Shown one piece after another: positions 16,392-24,860 of a stretch of DNA of 63,251 nucleotides. The notes beneath the pieces were generated by a model. That model did no database searches and had not been told where the DNA came from. It saw only the letters and a list, made by a program, of their open reading frames with translations. The DNA comes from Oscillospiraceae bacterium (lineage in GTDB: Bacteria; Bacillota; Clostridia; Oscillospirales; Acutalibacteraceae). Made by a program: the position numbers and the translations under genes. Where the stretch lies: the NCBI GenBank assembly GCA_902780565.1, contig CACZGD010000032.1:1-63251 (forward strand). Reading direction: 5' to 3'. How positions within the stretch are numbered: position 1 is the stretch's first letter; every line of letters starts with the position of its first letter.

Positions 16392-17411
16392 ATGGACCTG
16401 AACGCCCCCTCGATCAGAGATCTGATCCTCCGTCTCAAGGAAAACGAACAGGATCTGCTGCTCGGCGCAATCTCATCTTTTACGCCTTCCGATGTGGTTT
16501 CGCTCGCGGAGACGCTGCGCGAAAGTATCCTGATCCCGCTGCCTGGGCATGTGCTTTGTCCAGGGCCGGAGGCGTCCTTCGGAATTCTGAACACGCCGGA
16601 ATCCCTTCGCGGATGGGACAGGAAGCCCGTCTGGTTCTGCGACGTGCGCCTGCTCGGAAACGAATCCTTTCCGGGCTTTCTGCAGACGCACGCGATCCGG
16701 GAGATCCTGCTGCCCTTTTCCGATTGCGCGATCGAAGGGGAATACGGCTATCGGCGTTCCTATGAAAACCTCTCGTCCCTGCGGGCTGACGGCGTTCGCT
16801 TTCATTTGACGCTGTTTACCGACGAGGCCCCGGACGCGGAGATGCTGAGAGAGAAATTCGGGTGCGAAGAGGTCATTTCCTTTTCGCCGGGCGAAGCCGT
16901 ATCGATCCAGACGGAAAAACTGGCTGACGAAGCCGAACAGTTCTCCGTGCTGACCTCGATCTGCGAGAAATACGTCTGGCAGCGAACCGCCATCTTTTTT
17001 ACAACACGCCGTCAGGCCGAACGTTTTGCCGCAGGACTGCGTGCGCGCTTTACCCCCTTTTCCCTTGTGCACGGCGGCTTATCCGGTTCACAGAACATGG
17101 ACGCGCTGCGGCGTTATGACCGCGGCGACACAAACGTGCTGCTTGCTTCCAAAACGCTGCTTTGCGCAGCGCCATTTGTGCGCGCGGACAAGCTGCTGTT
17201 CTGCGGACTTCCCTATTCCGAATCTCACGCAAAAAGGCTTTGCGCGATCGGGAACGAAGCGGAACTGATCTGCATGTATACGGACGAAGACGTCGCCCTG
17301 AACCGGAAACTGATCGACAATACGCCCGCGGAGATGACGTACGATCACACAGGGACGATTCTGGACCGCAGCGCGGCGTTCGAGCATTTTCTGCATACGC
17401 GCTGTATCTGA
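16392..17411 (+). CDS. Degenerate RecQ-like helicase C-domain protein
   Basis: 339 residues. Residues 200-320 resemble the second RecA-like domain of RecQ helicases: IFFTTRRQAERFAAGL, LVHGGLS, then NVLLASKTLL and KLLFCGLP and an LICMYTDED strand. The key functional parts are missing: there is no Walker A or DEAH box in the first 200 residues, and the region where RecQ proteins have QExGRAGRDG reads ESHAKRLCAIGNE, so the arginine finger is lost. The frame is intact and has a strong GAAAGGAG site 21 bases after mutY, so it is probably expressed. A non-catalytic DNA-binding or scaffold role is possible. Similarity is judged by eye and is moderate. Confidence 0.55.
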   Translation: MDLNAPSIRDLILRLKENEQDLLLGAISSFTPSDVVSLAETLRESILIPLPGHVLCPGPEASFGILNTPESLRGWDRKPVWFCDVRLLGNESFPGFLQTHAIREILLPFSDCAIEGEYGYRRSYENLSSLRADGVRFHLTLFTDEAPDAEMLREKFGCEEVISFSPGEAVSIQTEKLADEAEQFSVLTSICEKYVWQRTAIFFTTRRQAERFAAGLRARFTPFSLVHGGLSGSQNMDALRRYDRGDTNVLLASKTLLCAAPFVRADKLLFCGLPYSESHAKRLCAIGNEAELICMYTDEDVALNRKLIDNTPAEMTYDHTGTILDRSAAFEHFLHTRCI

Positions 17412-17425
17412 ACGGAGGGCAATTC

Positions 17426-19879
17426 ATGGATACAAAGATCCACGTCGCGTACGGCTTTCACGTCAACTGCTATCACTCCTACCGCGGGGATACGCCGGAT
17501 GAGAAGGGCTTCGGCTCTGATCTTCGGATCATACGCAAAATAATCGGTACGTTGGACGCGCTGAACGCCGAGGGGATCCCCGTGAAGGGAACCTGGGATA
17601 CAGAGAACTTCTTTTCCCTCGAAAAGATCCTGCCCGAGCACGCGCCGGATATCATAGACGGACTGCGGCGAAGAACGCGGGAGAACGGCGACGAGCACCT
17701 GATCATGGGGTATACGAACGGCGCGCTCGGCGCGATGACGCCGGAGGAGCTCGCCGCGTCCATAGATCTTTCCGTCACGAACGAAGCAGGGTCCGGTCTG
17801 CAGGATCTGTTCGGCGCGTGTGAGCGCATCGTACGCCCGCAGGAGGTCATGTTTTCCCCGCCGCAGGTCCCGCTCTACAATAAGCTCGGCGTGAAAGCCC
17901 TTTGTCTCTATTATTCCTGCGTCCCGTTTGACGCATTTCAGACGCTTATTCCGCCGCTTGGGGACGAATACGCCTTCAATCCCCTTACGTTTACGTATCA
18001 GGAACAGGGGCTGACCGTGATCCCGACGATCTCAAACGCAGACGTTTGCGACGCAGGCTGCCTGCGCGCGCTGGTCCGTGAGCTGCGCAGGAAACAGGAA
18101 TCAGGAGAGATCCTGCACGACCTTTTCATCTTTATCAACATGGACGCGGACGCGATCTTCTGGGAAAGCCTCGGGCTTCCGTTGATCGGGAACCGCCTTG
18201 CGAATACGGACGGGATCAACGGCCTGGTCCGGGAGGTCGCGGATCTGGATTACGTCGTATTCGACACGCCGGGCGGCTACCTGAAAAAGCATTCTCCCAT
18301 CAAAGAAATCTCCTTCGGGCAGGATACCGCCGACGGCAATTTCACCGGCTATGCCTCATGGTCCGAAAAACCCTATAACCGTACGCTGTGGACCGTGATC
18401 GAACGGGCAAGACTGTTTGAAAAGCTCCGTCCCGACGAGGAAGCCTTCCGACAGCGGCTGCAGCTTTTATCCACAACGCATTTCGGGCTGGCAACGCCGG
18501 TACTGAATATCTCGCGGGAGAAAAAAGCGAACGAGCTTGCATCTGCGCTGACCGAACGCCTGACCGACAGAAACGGACCGCTCACAGTCCACACGCCGAA
18601 CGGAGAAACCGTCATCGGCGTTCAGCTTACCGTATCCGGAGCCGCGCCGGAGGAAGTCAGTCTCTCCGGCGACGATCTTATCGGGGCGACGCTCCTCCCG
18701 GCAGCAGACGGAGAAAGCCTTTTCGCCGTACTGCGGTTCAGCGGCAATGCCAGGCGCCGCGTTCTGAACGTCACTCGCAAAGACGCGGAAGCGCTCCCTT
18801 CGCAGCGTTACCGTCTGTGCTCCGGAGATACTGAAATTTGCTTTTCCGTACTCGGGACGATCGACAGTCTGACTTGCGATGGGATTCCTGTCGGCGGCAA
18901 GGACCTGCTGCGCTCCTATCTGACCTATGACGGAAAGCGCTTTGACTTCCGTCCAACCGGCATCTCCATGGCGCCCGTTTCGGGCGGGGTCGGGATCCGT
19001 CTGCAGGGGAAGATCGAGCTGCCGCACGCAATCCGACAGGGAGATTATACATTTGAATTATTTACGTCTGCCTATACGCAAGGGATCTTCGTAAAAACAG
19101 AGATCCGATATCCCTTGACGCCGGAGCGCGACGCCATCTCCACCGAGAACTCGACCCTCGGCAGATTTACGGACGCGAAGTGGGAGGAGGTCGTTCCCTT
19201 CTCTCTGACGCCGATCCAAAAAAATCCCGTGCGGGTCCTCAAACGGAATTTCATGCCCGCAAGGTCTTCGTTTTCCGTTTCCTCCTTCGGGAAGGCAAAC
19301 CCCGCGAACCGATCGCTTGACAGCTTTAACAATCATTTGACCGCCGGTCTTGTCGGCGTAACAGACGGGAATACGGGGCTGCTGCTCGGCAACGTGCGCA
19401 GCGTGCTTTCCGCCATGGCATATTGCCCCATGCGACTGCAAAACGATGGCGCGACCGTGATGAATCCGTTCGGGACCTTTTATGGACGGCTGCGCACGCA
19501 CCGCAGTCGCTCGAACGGACGGATCCCGCAGACCTATACGCTGATCGCCCCGCAAGGCAAAAGCCTTGCGCCTGCTTATAACGGCGCGTCGGAGCGCGCG
19601 TTTTTCCGGCTGCTGCCCTTCCTCGGGAAGGAACCTGATGAGCGCTCGCTTTCGGAGCTGCTCAGCTTTGCGGACGGCGCCGCCGTCACGGGGGAATCCG
19701 GCGGCGTTTCGGCGTTCACCGGGACAAATGCCGTCGTCAATAAGGCCTCGGCTGAATCCGGCACCAAAATGCGCTCGCCGCTGATGACAGGCATTCGGGG
19801 GAATCTCGGGAAATACGTCGTCCGGGGCGTCAGGGCGATCGCTTACATCGCCCGCCGTCAGCATGCGGCAAAAGACTGA
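17426..19879 (+). CDS. Large unrecognised protein, possibly a GH38/GH57-type glycosidase
   Basis: 817 residues with no signal peptide. The first 330 residues look like a (β/α) barrel with an N-terminal His motif (YGFHVNCYHSYRGD), TWDTENFF, DEHLIMGYTNG and IFINMDADAIFW, resembling in outline the GH38/GH57 and deacetylase-like fold in which a polar N-terminal strand and Asp/Glu pairs form the active site. The rest is β-rich, as in GH38 enzymes (FTGYASWSEKPYNRTLW, then DKTGE-like sandwich segments). I cannot assign a family with certainty. Start is ATG 17426 six bases after GGAGGG; the open frame extends upstream into the helicase-like gene, but that part is a shadow. Same operon as mutY by spacing. 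Confidence 0.5.
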   Translation: MDTKIHVAYGFHVNCYHSYRGDTPDEKGFGSDLRIIRKIIGTLDALNAEGIPVKGTWDTENFFSLEKILPEHAPDIIDGLRRRTRENGDEHLIMGYTNGALGAMTPEELAASIDLSVTNEAGSGLQDLFGACERIVRPQEVMFSPPQVPLYNKLGVKALCLYYSCVPFDAFQTLIPPLGDEYAFNPLTFTYQEQGLTVIPTISNADVCDAGCLRALVRELRRKQESGEILHDLFIFINMDADAIFWESLGLPLIGNRLANTDGINGLVREVADLDYVVFDTPGGYLKKHSPIKEISFGQDTADGNFTGYASWSEKPYNRTLWTVIERARLFEKLRPDEEAFRQRLQLLSTTHFGLATPVLNISREKKANELASALTERLTDRNGPLTVHTPNGETVIGVQLTVSGAAPEEVSLSGDDLIGATLLPAADGESLFAVLRFSGNARRRVLNVTRKDAEALPSQRYRLCSGDTEICFSVLGTIDSLTCDGIPVGGKDLLRSYLTYDGKRFDFRPTGISMAPVSGGVGIRLQGKIELPHAIRQGDYTFELFTSAYTQGIFVKTEIRYPLTPERDAISTENSTLGRFTDAKWEEVVPFSLTPIQKNPVRVLKRNFMPARSSFSVSSFGKANPANRSLDSFNNHLTAGLVGVTDGNTGLLLGNVRSVLSAMAYCPMRLQNDGATVMNPFGTFYGRLRTHRSRSNGRIPQTYTLIAPQGKSLAPAYNGASERAFFRLLPFLGKEPDERSLSELLSFADGAAVTGESGGVSAFTGTNAVVNKASAESGTKMRSPLMTGIRGNLGKYVVRGVRAIAYIARRQHAAKD

Positions 19880-19904
19880 TCATTCGTTTCGGGGAGGCGA
19901 TCCG

Positions 19905-21035
19905 ATGCAAGAAAAGCGCAGCGTCAACGCTGATCTCCTGCGCCTGTTGGCGGCGTTTATGGTCAACGCCGTTCATTTTTTGTTAAATAACGGATTTTAT
20001 TATACGCCGGTGGAGGGCGTAAGGATGACCGTAATGGTCGGGATGCGCTCCTTTTTCATCGTCTGCGTTCCCCTGTTTCTGCTTTTGACGGGATACCTGA
20101 TGAAAAACAAACGGCTGACAAAATCCTATTACAAAGGGATCTTGCACACAGCTGTGATCTATTTGCTTGCAAGCGCCGCCTGCGCCGTTTACACTATTCT
20201 TTTCATTGAAGTGAAACCTGTATCGCAGCTTTTGCTCGGAACCCTGAATTTCACGACCGCGCCCTACGGCTGGTATGTGGAAATGTATATCGGGCTCTAT
20301 CTGCTGATCCCGTTTTTGAATCTGATTTACGATAATCTGCCCTCAAAAAAGAGCCGCGGGATCCTGCTGCTCACGCTTTTCGTTTTGTCGAGTCTCCCGG
20401 CGCTCCTGAACGTGTATCGTTTTGAGGACGCCGCCTGGTGGACCGCCCCCTACACGAATATGGGCTTTGAGCCGCTGCTGCCGAAATTCTGGCTCGGGCT
20501 CTATCCGTTCCTCTATTACTATCTCGGCGCGTATCTGCGGGATTATCCGCTTCGTCTGCGGCAATGGATGAAATGGCGGCTGATCGCGGGCATCACAGGG
20601 TTGTCGACCGCATATAATCTTTGGCGCAGCGCGCCGGGCATATTCATATGGGGCGCTTGGAACGACTGGGCTTCTCCCTTTAACGTCGCCATCGCCGTTC
20701 TGCTGTTCAGTTCTGTCATGCAGATCAATACGGAGCGTACGCCGAAAACGGTCCGAAAAACGCTTTCCGTACTGTCCCGCCTCACGCTCGGCGCTTATTT
20801 GGTGTCGTTTGTTTTCGATCACCTGTATTATTATCTATTGCAGCTGAAGGTCCCGGTCGTTACGGAAAGACTGAAATACTTCCCCGTGATTGTACCAGCG
20901 GTCTTCGTCTCCTCCATGCTTCTTTCGGGACTGCTGGAGCTGCTGTATAAAAGCGTATCCGTTCCGTATCAGCGGCGACGCCGAAGAAAAGCGGAAGCGA
21001 TCTCTTTGGAACCGGAAGAAACGAATAACCCATAG
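19905..21035 (+). CDS. Membrane acyltransferase, family 3
   Basis: 376 residues with about ten hydrophobic segments. The family-3 acyltransferase signature is present: an N-terminal LLRLLAAFMVNAVHF with the catalytic-site histidine in the first membrane helix and a second-helix arginine region (GMRSFFIVCVPLFLLLTGYL). Members acylate sugars, peptidoglycan or lipids on the outer face of the membrane. The C-terminal tail is very basic (RRRRRK). Start is ATG 19905 behind GGGGAGG; the frame overlaps the upstream gene end by 17 bases if read from an earlier ATG, which is unlikely. It lies between the unassigned glycosidase-like gene and the barnase gene. Confidence 0.85.
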   Translation: MQEKRSVNADLLRLLAAFMVNAVHFLLNNGFYYTPVEGVRMTVMVGMRSFFIVCVPLFLLLTGYLMKNKRLTKSYYKGILHTAVIYLLASAACAVYTILFIEVKPVSQLLLGTLNFTTAPYGWYVEMYIGLYLLIPFLNLIYDNLPSKKSRGILLLTLFVLSSLPALLNVYRFEDAAWWTAPYTNMGFEPLLPKFWLGLYPFLYYYLGAYLRDYPLRLRQWMKWRLIAGITGLSTAYNLWRSAPGIFIWGAWNDWASPFNVAIAVLLFSSVMQINTERTPKTVRKTLSVLSRLTLGAYLVSFVFDHLYYYLLQLKVPVVTERLKYFPVIVPAVFVSSMLLSGLLELLYKSVSVPYQRRRRRKAEAISLEPEETNNP

Positions 21036-21050
21036 AAAGAGAGATGTATC

Positions 21051-21707
21051 ATGAAACACAAAAAGCGATTGTCCCTTTTCCTTGTCCTCCTCTCCTTGAG
21101 TCTGCTCTTTACCTCCTGCGCAGTCCCGGCAGAGACGCCCGACCTTTCTGTCATTGACGCATCGGTCACGGACCGCGCCCAGGCAACCGTACGCGACAGC
21201 ACTGCCCCGGACGACGCAGCCGACACGGAAACGGCAGGCGAACCCGCAGAGCAAACGTCCGCCCCGGACGCGGCAGCAGACCCTGCAGTGCAGACGGAAA
21301 CGCAGGCGCCGACGGCAAAACAGACCGAAGCAACGAGCGAAGCGCCGACAACTGCAGTTCTTGACGAAAACGGGAGCTATACCTCGAAGGAGGACGTCGC
21401 GCTGTATATCCATCTTTACGGCAGGCTGCCGCAGAATTTCATCACGAAAAAGGAAGCGGAAGCGCTCGGCTGGTCAGGCGGCAGTCTTGAGAAATACGCG
21501 CCGGGCAAGTGCATCGGCGGGAATCGCTTCGGCAATTACGAGGAACTGCTGCCCGTTAAGAAAGGCCGCGTATATACAGAATGCGATATCGATACGCTCG
21601 GCGCGAAAAGCCGCGGCGCGAAACGGATCGTATTCTCCAACGACGGCCTGATCTATTACACGGACGATCACTATGAGAGCTTTACGCTGCTTTACGGGGA
21701 GGAATGA
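21051..21707 (+). CDS. Lipoprotein-anchored barnase-family ribonuclease
   Basis: 218 residues. A lipobox (LFTSC, lipidated Cys23) follows a hydrophobic signal, so the protein is tethered outside the membrane. A 75-residue Thr/Ala/Asp/Glu linker follows. Residues 108-216 match barnase closely: DVALYIHLYGRLPQNFITKK, EALGW, APGKCIGGNRFGNYE, then catalytic Glu177 (GRVYTECD), Arg192 (AKRIVFSND) and His207 (TDDHYESF), equivalent to barnase E73, R87 and H102. It should cleave RNA. Secreted barnases degrade environmental RNA or act as toxins on neighbours; the lipid anchor suggests surface display or contact use. It overlaps its barstar-like partner gene. Confidence 0.9.
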   Translation: MKHKKRLSLFLVLLSLSLLFTSCAVPAETPDLSVIDASVTDRAQATVRDSTAPDDAADTETAGEPAEQTSAPDAAADPAVQTETQAPTAKQTEATSEAPTTAVLDENGSYTSKEDVALYIHLYGRLPQNFITKKEAEALGWSGGSLEKYAPGKCIGGNRFGNYEELLPVKKGRVYTECDIDTLGAKSRGAKRIVFSNDGLIYYTDDHYESFTLLYGEE

Positions 21708-21709
21708 GT

Positions 21710-21946
21710 ATGAAGGTCGTATTTCTTGACGGCGAGAAGATTGCTTCCATGGACGCGCTTCACGCGGTGTTCGCCGCCGCGCTGGACCTGCCGGATATGC
21801 CCGACGAAGTCGGTGTGATCGCGGTAAATGTCGAGGCGCTTGCTTCCCACCTCGGGCGCAGATGGAAGGGATTCCTGCGGCTGATGAGAGAACTGCCGGA
21901 GGAAAAACCGAACTTCCGTTTTCTTCTCGACCCGTTCACAGCATAA
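21710..21946 (+). CDS. Barstar-like protein lacking the toxin-binding helix
   Basis: 78 residues from ATG 21710, seven bases after GGAGG; the ATG six bases earlier overlaps the barnase stop. Barstars (about 90 residues) bind barnase in the cytoplasm and block its active site. Start (VVFLDGEKIASMDALHAVFAAALDL) and end (GVIAVNVEALASHLGRRW onward) align with the family, but the segment between them, normally containing YYGxNLDALWDxL with the key Asp, is absent: the sequence goes straight from LPD to MPDEVG. The deletion is in frame. The protein probably folds poorly or cannot inhibit. A short protein of another family is the alternative, but position and ends favour barstar. Confidence 0.75.
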   Translation: MKVVFLDGEKIASMDALHAVFAAALDLPDMPDEVGVIAVNVEALASHLGRRWKGFLRLMRELPEEKPNFRFLLDPFTA

Positions 21947-21950
21947 GAAA

Positions 21951-21990
21951 AAAACGCAGGGAAGGAGCACTCCGGACCTGCGTTTTGTTG
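21951..21990. terminator. Bidirectional terminator between convergent genes
   Basis: AAAACGCAGG (21951-21960) pairs perfectly with CCTGCGTTTT (21977-21986); the loop contains a further GGAG/CTCC pair. A-run and T-run flank it, serving barstar (+) and the aminotransferase (-). Confidence 0.85.
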
Positions 21991-22005
21991 TTGAAGAAGG
22001 ATTTC

Positions 22006-23199
22006 TTATTTCTCGTATTCCCTGATGATCCTGCCGATCCGTTCCATGCCGACCGGCATCTGTTCCTTGGATACGGCCGTAAAATTCAGACGCATCGTGG
22101 AGCGCGGCATGGAGATATCCGTCATAAACGCGTAGCCCGGCACATAGGCGACCTTTTCCGCAAGGCAGCGATTGATCATTTCGTTTGTATCGATATCGCG
22201 CTTCAGATCGCACCAGATGAACAGTCCGCCCTTTGGGCGCGTATAATAGATTTCTTTGGGGAAATAGCGGTCGATGCACTCCAGCATCAGATCGCATTTT
22301 TCCTTATAGGCCTCCTGCAGCCGCCGGATATGCGCCTGCACGTCATAGGTATGCAGATACCCGTCGCACATCAATTGCGGCAGCAGCGCCGTCTGCAGAT
22401 CGGAGGACTGCTTGGCCATCGACAGCGCGTCGATCAGCGCGGCGTCCGCGCAAACGTAACCGATCCGAAGGCCCGGCGCAAGAATCTTGGAAAAAGTGCC
22501 GATATACATCACCAGATTCTCGGTATCCATACTCTTGATGGTGGTGGGATGGATCCCGTCAAAGCAAAGCTCACCGTAAGCGTCGTCCTCCAGAACAGGG
22601 ACCCTGTATTTTTTGATCAGCTCATAAAACGCGCGGCGCTTCTCCTCGCTCATGGTCGTGCCCATCGGGTTTGAGGAGGTGGGGATCGTGTAGATAAAGC
22701 TGTTTTTGCCCTGATGTGATTTCAGCACGGCTTCCAGATACTCAACGTTCATGCCGTCGTCCTCCAGCGGAACACCGATCAGGTTTGCGCCGTAAGAACG
22801 GAAGGCATTCAGAGAGCCGATGAAGCTGGGCTCCTCCACGATCACCGTGTCGCCTTCATTGATCAGGAGCTTGGAAACGATATCCATCGCCTGCTGCGCG
22901 CCGGTCGTGACAAGGAGCTCATCCACCGTACAGCGGATCTTCTGCACGTCCAAAAGGCGCTGACGCAGCGTTTCGATAAAAGGACCGTAGCCATTCGTTT
23001 TGCCGTATTGCAACGACTGAACCGGCTTCTGCTCCAGAACGCCCGCAGCGATCGCGGCAAGCTCACGGTTAGGGAACAGCGACGCATCCGGGTTCCCGCA
23101 TGCAAAGGAAATGATCTCAGGGTCCACGCCGTAGGCAAACATATCCTTCAGCGGACGGGGGTCGATATGTTTCATTCTGTCAGAAATATTAAAATCCAT
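22006..23199 (-). CDS. PLP-dependent class I/II aminotransferase
   Basis: 397 residues, usual length. It has the fold-type I markers in order: SFACGNPDASLFP, QYGKTNGYGPFIETLR, TTGAQQAMDIVSKLL, IYTIPTSSNPMGTTM, VLEDDAYGELCF (Asp contacting the PLP nitrogen) and GTFSKILAPGLRIGYV with the Schiff-base Lys. The sequence resembles 2-aminoadipate/aromatic aminotransferase-type enzymes related to MocR catalytic domains, but there is no N-terminal DNA-binding domain. It would move amino groups between amino acids and 2-oxoacids in the cytoplasm and could feed the ferredoxin oxidoreductase encoded at 56-59 kb. Start is ATG 23199 behind GGGAAGG. Confidence 0.9.
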   Translation of the reverse strand: MDFNISDRMKHIDPRPLKDMFAYGVDPEIISFACGNPDASLFPNRELAAIAAGVLEQKPVQSLQYGKTNGYGPFIETLRQRLLDVQKIRCTVDELLVTTGAQQAMDIVSKLLINEGDTVIVEEPSFIGSLNAFRSYGANLIGVPLEDDGMNVEYLEAVLKSHQGKNSFIYTIPTSSNPMGTTMSEEKRRAFYELIKKYRVPVLEDDAYGELCFDGIHPTTIKSMDTENLVMYIGTFSKILAPGLRIGYVCADAALIDALSMAKQSSDLQTALLPQLMCDGYLHTYDVQAHIRRLQEAYKEKCDLMLECIDRYFPKEIYYTRPKGGLFIWCDLKRDIDTNEMINRCLAEKVAYVPGYAFMTDISMPRSTMRLNFTAVSKEQMPVGMERIGRIIREYEK

Positions 23200-23247
23200 G
23201 ATTTTTCGGAACCTTCCCGCAATAATGCATTGTTTAAATACCATATT

Positions 23248-23276
23248 ATTTTATCACAGTAATCGACTTATGTCAA
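23248..23276 (-). promoter_or_regulatory. Promoter of the aminotransferase gene
   Basis: Minus strand -35 TTGACA (23276-23271), 17 bases, -10 TAAAAT (23253-23248). Confidence 0.75.
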
Positions 23277-23358
23277 CTAAGATATACCTTCTTTTCGGAC
23301 ACGCGATCAATACGGCAAGGTTCTTTCGTCGGAATAAGAGATCTGAGAGCGCATTTTT

Positions 23359-23856
23359 TCAGGACATCCGGCGCTCACACCGGGCGTATCGCACAGCTAT
23401 CACCCGCATTCGGTCAAAAAAATATGAATATAGGGGTCTGTCAAACGCGTCCGCCGTATGCGCCGCCACATAAGGCTGTCCGTCGATCAGATCCGTCACA
23501 AGCAGACTGTGATAAAACCCCGTTTCGTCGCCGAGCTGGATCACATCTCCGACTTGTGTTTCCCCGATCCCGATCTCACGTCCGAACGGACCGACGCCGC
23601 GGTTTCCGACGATAAACCGATAAAAAAACTCCACGCCGGTCCATGCGGCTGCGCGGTCTTCCAGGCTCCGATAGTACCATCCGACATCCCTTGTCAGATT
23701 CATAGCAGCGCCAGCGGCGTGGATGCACTGCGAAATAAAATTGGTACAGTCGCCGCCCATCCCGTCAAAATCCGCATAAGCGGGATTACGTCCAAAAGCC
23801 CAGATCTCCGCGTAACGGACGGCTGCCGTCGCGTCCAGTCGAATCACCTCAAGCAT
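23359..23856 (-). CDS. Amidase_6-type putative amidase
   Basis: 165 residues with the marks of the amidase_6 (NlpC/CHAP-like) family: AVRYAEIWAFGRNPAYADFD, GGDCTNFISQCIHAAG with the catalytic Cys, GWYYRSLEDRAAAWTGVEF and GDVIQLGDETGFYHSLLV with the likely His. Such domains are usually found on spore or cell-wall proteins, but this one has no signal peptide, so it is cytoplasmic or leaves the cell by another route. Start is ATG 23856 six bases after AAGGAGG; upstream frame extension overlaps the divergent comF promoter and was rejected. Promoter is not clear. Confidence 0.8.
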   Translation of the reverse strand: MLEVIRLDATAAVRYAEIWAFGRNPAYADFDGMGGDCTNFISQCIHAAGAAMNLTRDVGWYYRSLEDRAAAWTGVEFFYRFIVGNRGVGPFGREIGIGETQVGDVIQLGDETGFYHSLLVTDLIDGQPYVAAHTADAFDRPLYSYFFDRMRVIAVRYARCERRMS

Positions 23857-23905
23857 ACAAAAACCTCCTTTTTGCTGTAATAAAGTATATTCAGACGTAT
23901 GCGTA

Positions 23906-23934
23906 TTGATTTTTCCCCGTTCTGAAGCTATAAT
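23906..23934 (+). promoter_or_regulatory. Promoter of comF
   Basis: -35 TTGATT (23906-23911), 17 bases, -10 TATAAT (23929-23934), 22 bases before the ATG. Confidence 0.7.
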
Positions 23935-23956
23935 ATGATCGGGAGGAGGTTGAACC

Positions 23957-24688
23957 ATGACAGCACTCCGCGAACGGATGATCCGCATCTTTTACCCGAA
24001 TCGCTGTGTGATCTGCGACCGCGCGCTGCCGCCCGGTCCCGTCGTGTGCGAGGACTGCACACCGAAGCTGCTCACATATCCCAAAGGGCGCAAAGCCGTC
24101 TGCCCGATCTGCGGCTTCAAGGAAAAGGACTGCACCTGCGGGAAATGGCGCTACTACGACAGATCCGTCTTCCCTGTCTATTTCGAAGGGGATATGCGCC
24201 GCTCGGTGCACGCGTTCAAGTTCAACGGCAGACTCGATAAAGCGAAACCGCTTGCCGCGCTGATCATTGACGTGCTGCACCAGCGAGATATGCTGCCGGG
24301 GATCGATTGCATCACCTACGTCCCGATGGGTAAAAACCGATTACGGAAACGCGGCTATAATCAGGCGCAGCAGCTTGCCCATGCGATCGGGAAAGAGACC
24401 GGTCTGCCTGTGGATGATTTGTTATATAAATGTCAGGATACGCCTTCTCAGCACGATCAGAATGCCATCCGCAGGCAGGGCAACCTGCTCGGCGTATACG
24501 AACCGTATCCCGATAAGCTCGACGCCATCAACGGCAAACGGATCCTGCTGACGGACGATATCATCACCACGGGCGCCACACTCAACGAAGCCGCGAAAAC
24601 GCTGCTGATCTTCGGCGCGAAAACCGTTTACGTCTGCGCCGCGGCAGGCAGACGGCGGCAAATACAAAACCCAAAAGCCTCTTCCTAA
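23957..24688 (+). CDS. comF: ComF family phosphoribosyltransferase-like protein
   Basis: 243 residues. The N-terminus has a zinc-ribbon pattern (CVICDRALPPGPVVCEDC and CPICGFKEKDCTC) and the C-terminal half is a phosphoribosyltransferase fold with the PRPP loop ILLTDDIITTGATLNEA. ComF proteins assist DNA uptake in competent bacteria, but homologues are widespread in non-competent species, where the role is unclear. The stretch YVPMGKNRLRKRGYNQA is typical of the family. Start ATG 23957 follows GGGAGGAGG closely. The gene is single, with its own promoter and terminator. Confidence 0.9.
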   Translation: MTALRERMIRIFYPNRCVICDRALPPGPVVCEDCTPKLLTYPKGRKAVCPICGFKEKDCTCGKWRYYDRSVFPVYFEGDMRRSVHAFKFNGRLDKAKPLAALIIDVLHQRDMLPGIDCITYVPMGKNRLRKRGYNQAQQLAHAIGKETGLPVDDLLYKCQDTPSQHDQNAIRRQGNLLGVYEPYPDKLDAINGKRILLTDDIITTGATLNEAAKTLLIFGAKTVYVCAAAGRRRQIQNPKASS

Positions 24689-24693
24689 CAAAG

Positions 24694-24737
24694 AAGCCCC
24701 TCAGACCGCATCCGTCGCGTTGAGGGACTTTCCTTTT
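24694..24737 (+). terminator. Terminator after comF
   Basis: AAGCCCCTCA (24695-24704) pairs with TGAGGGACTT (24721-24730) with one mismatch, followed by a T-rich tail. Confidence 0.6.
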
Positions 24738-24797
24738 ATCATACGACGCATGCGATTGCAGTGCCGCAAAAAACTGTTGGCACGCAAAGAAAAATGA

Positions 24798-24826
24798 TTG
24801 ACTATCCTTTGCCGTTATGCTAAAAT
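24798..24826 (+). promoter_or_regulatory. Promoter of purB-purA
   Basis: -35 TTGACT (24798-24803), 17 bases, -10 TAAAAT (24821-24826). Confidence 0.7.
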
Positions 24827-24860
24827 TGAGCTGTTTTGATTTTGCAGACGAGGTGACAAT

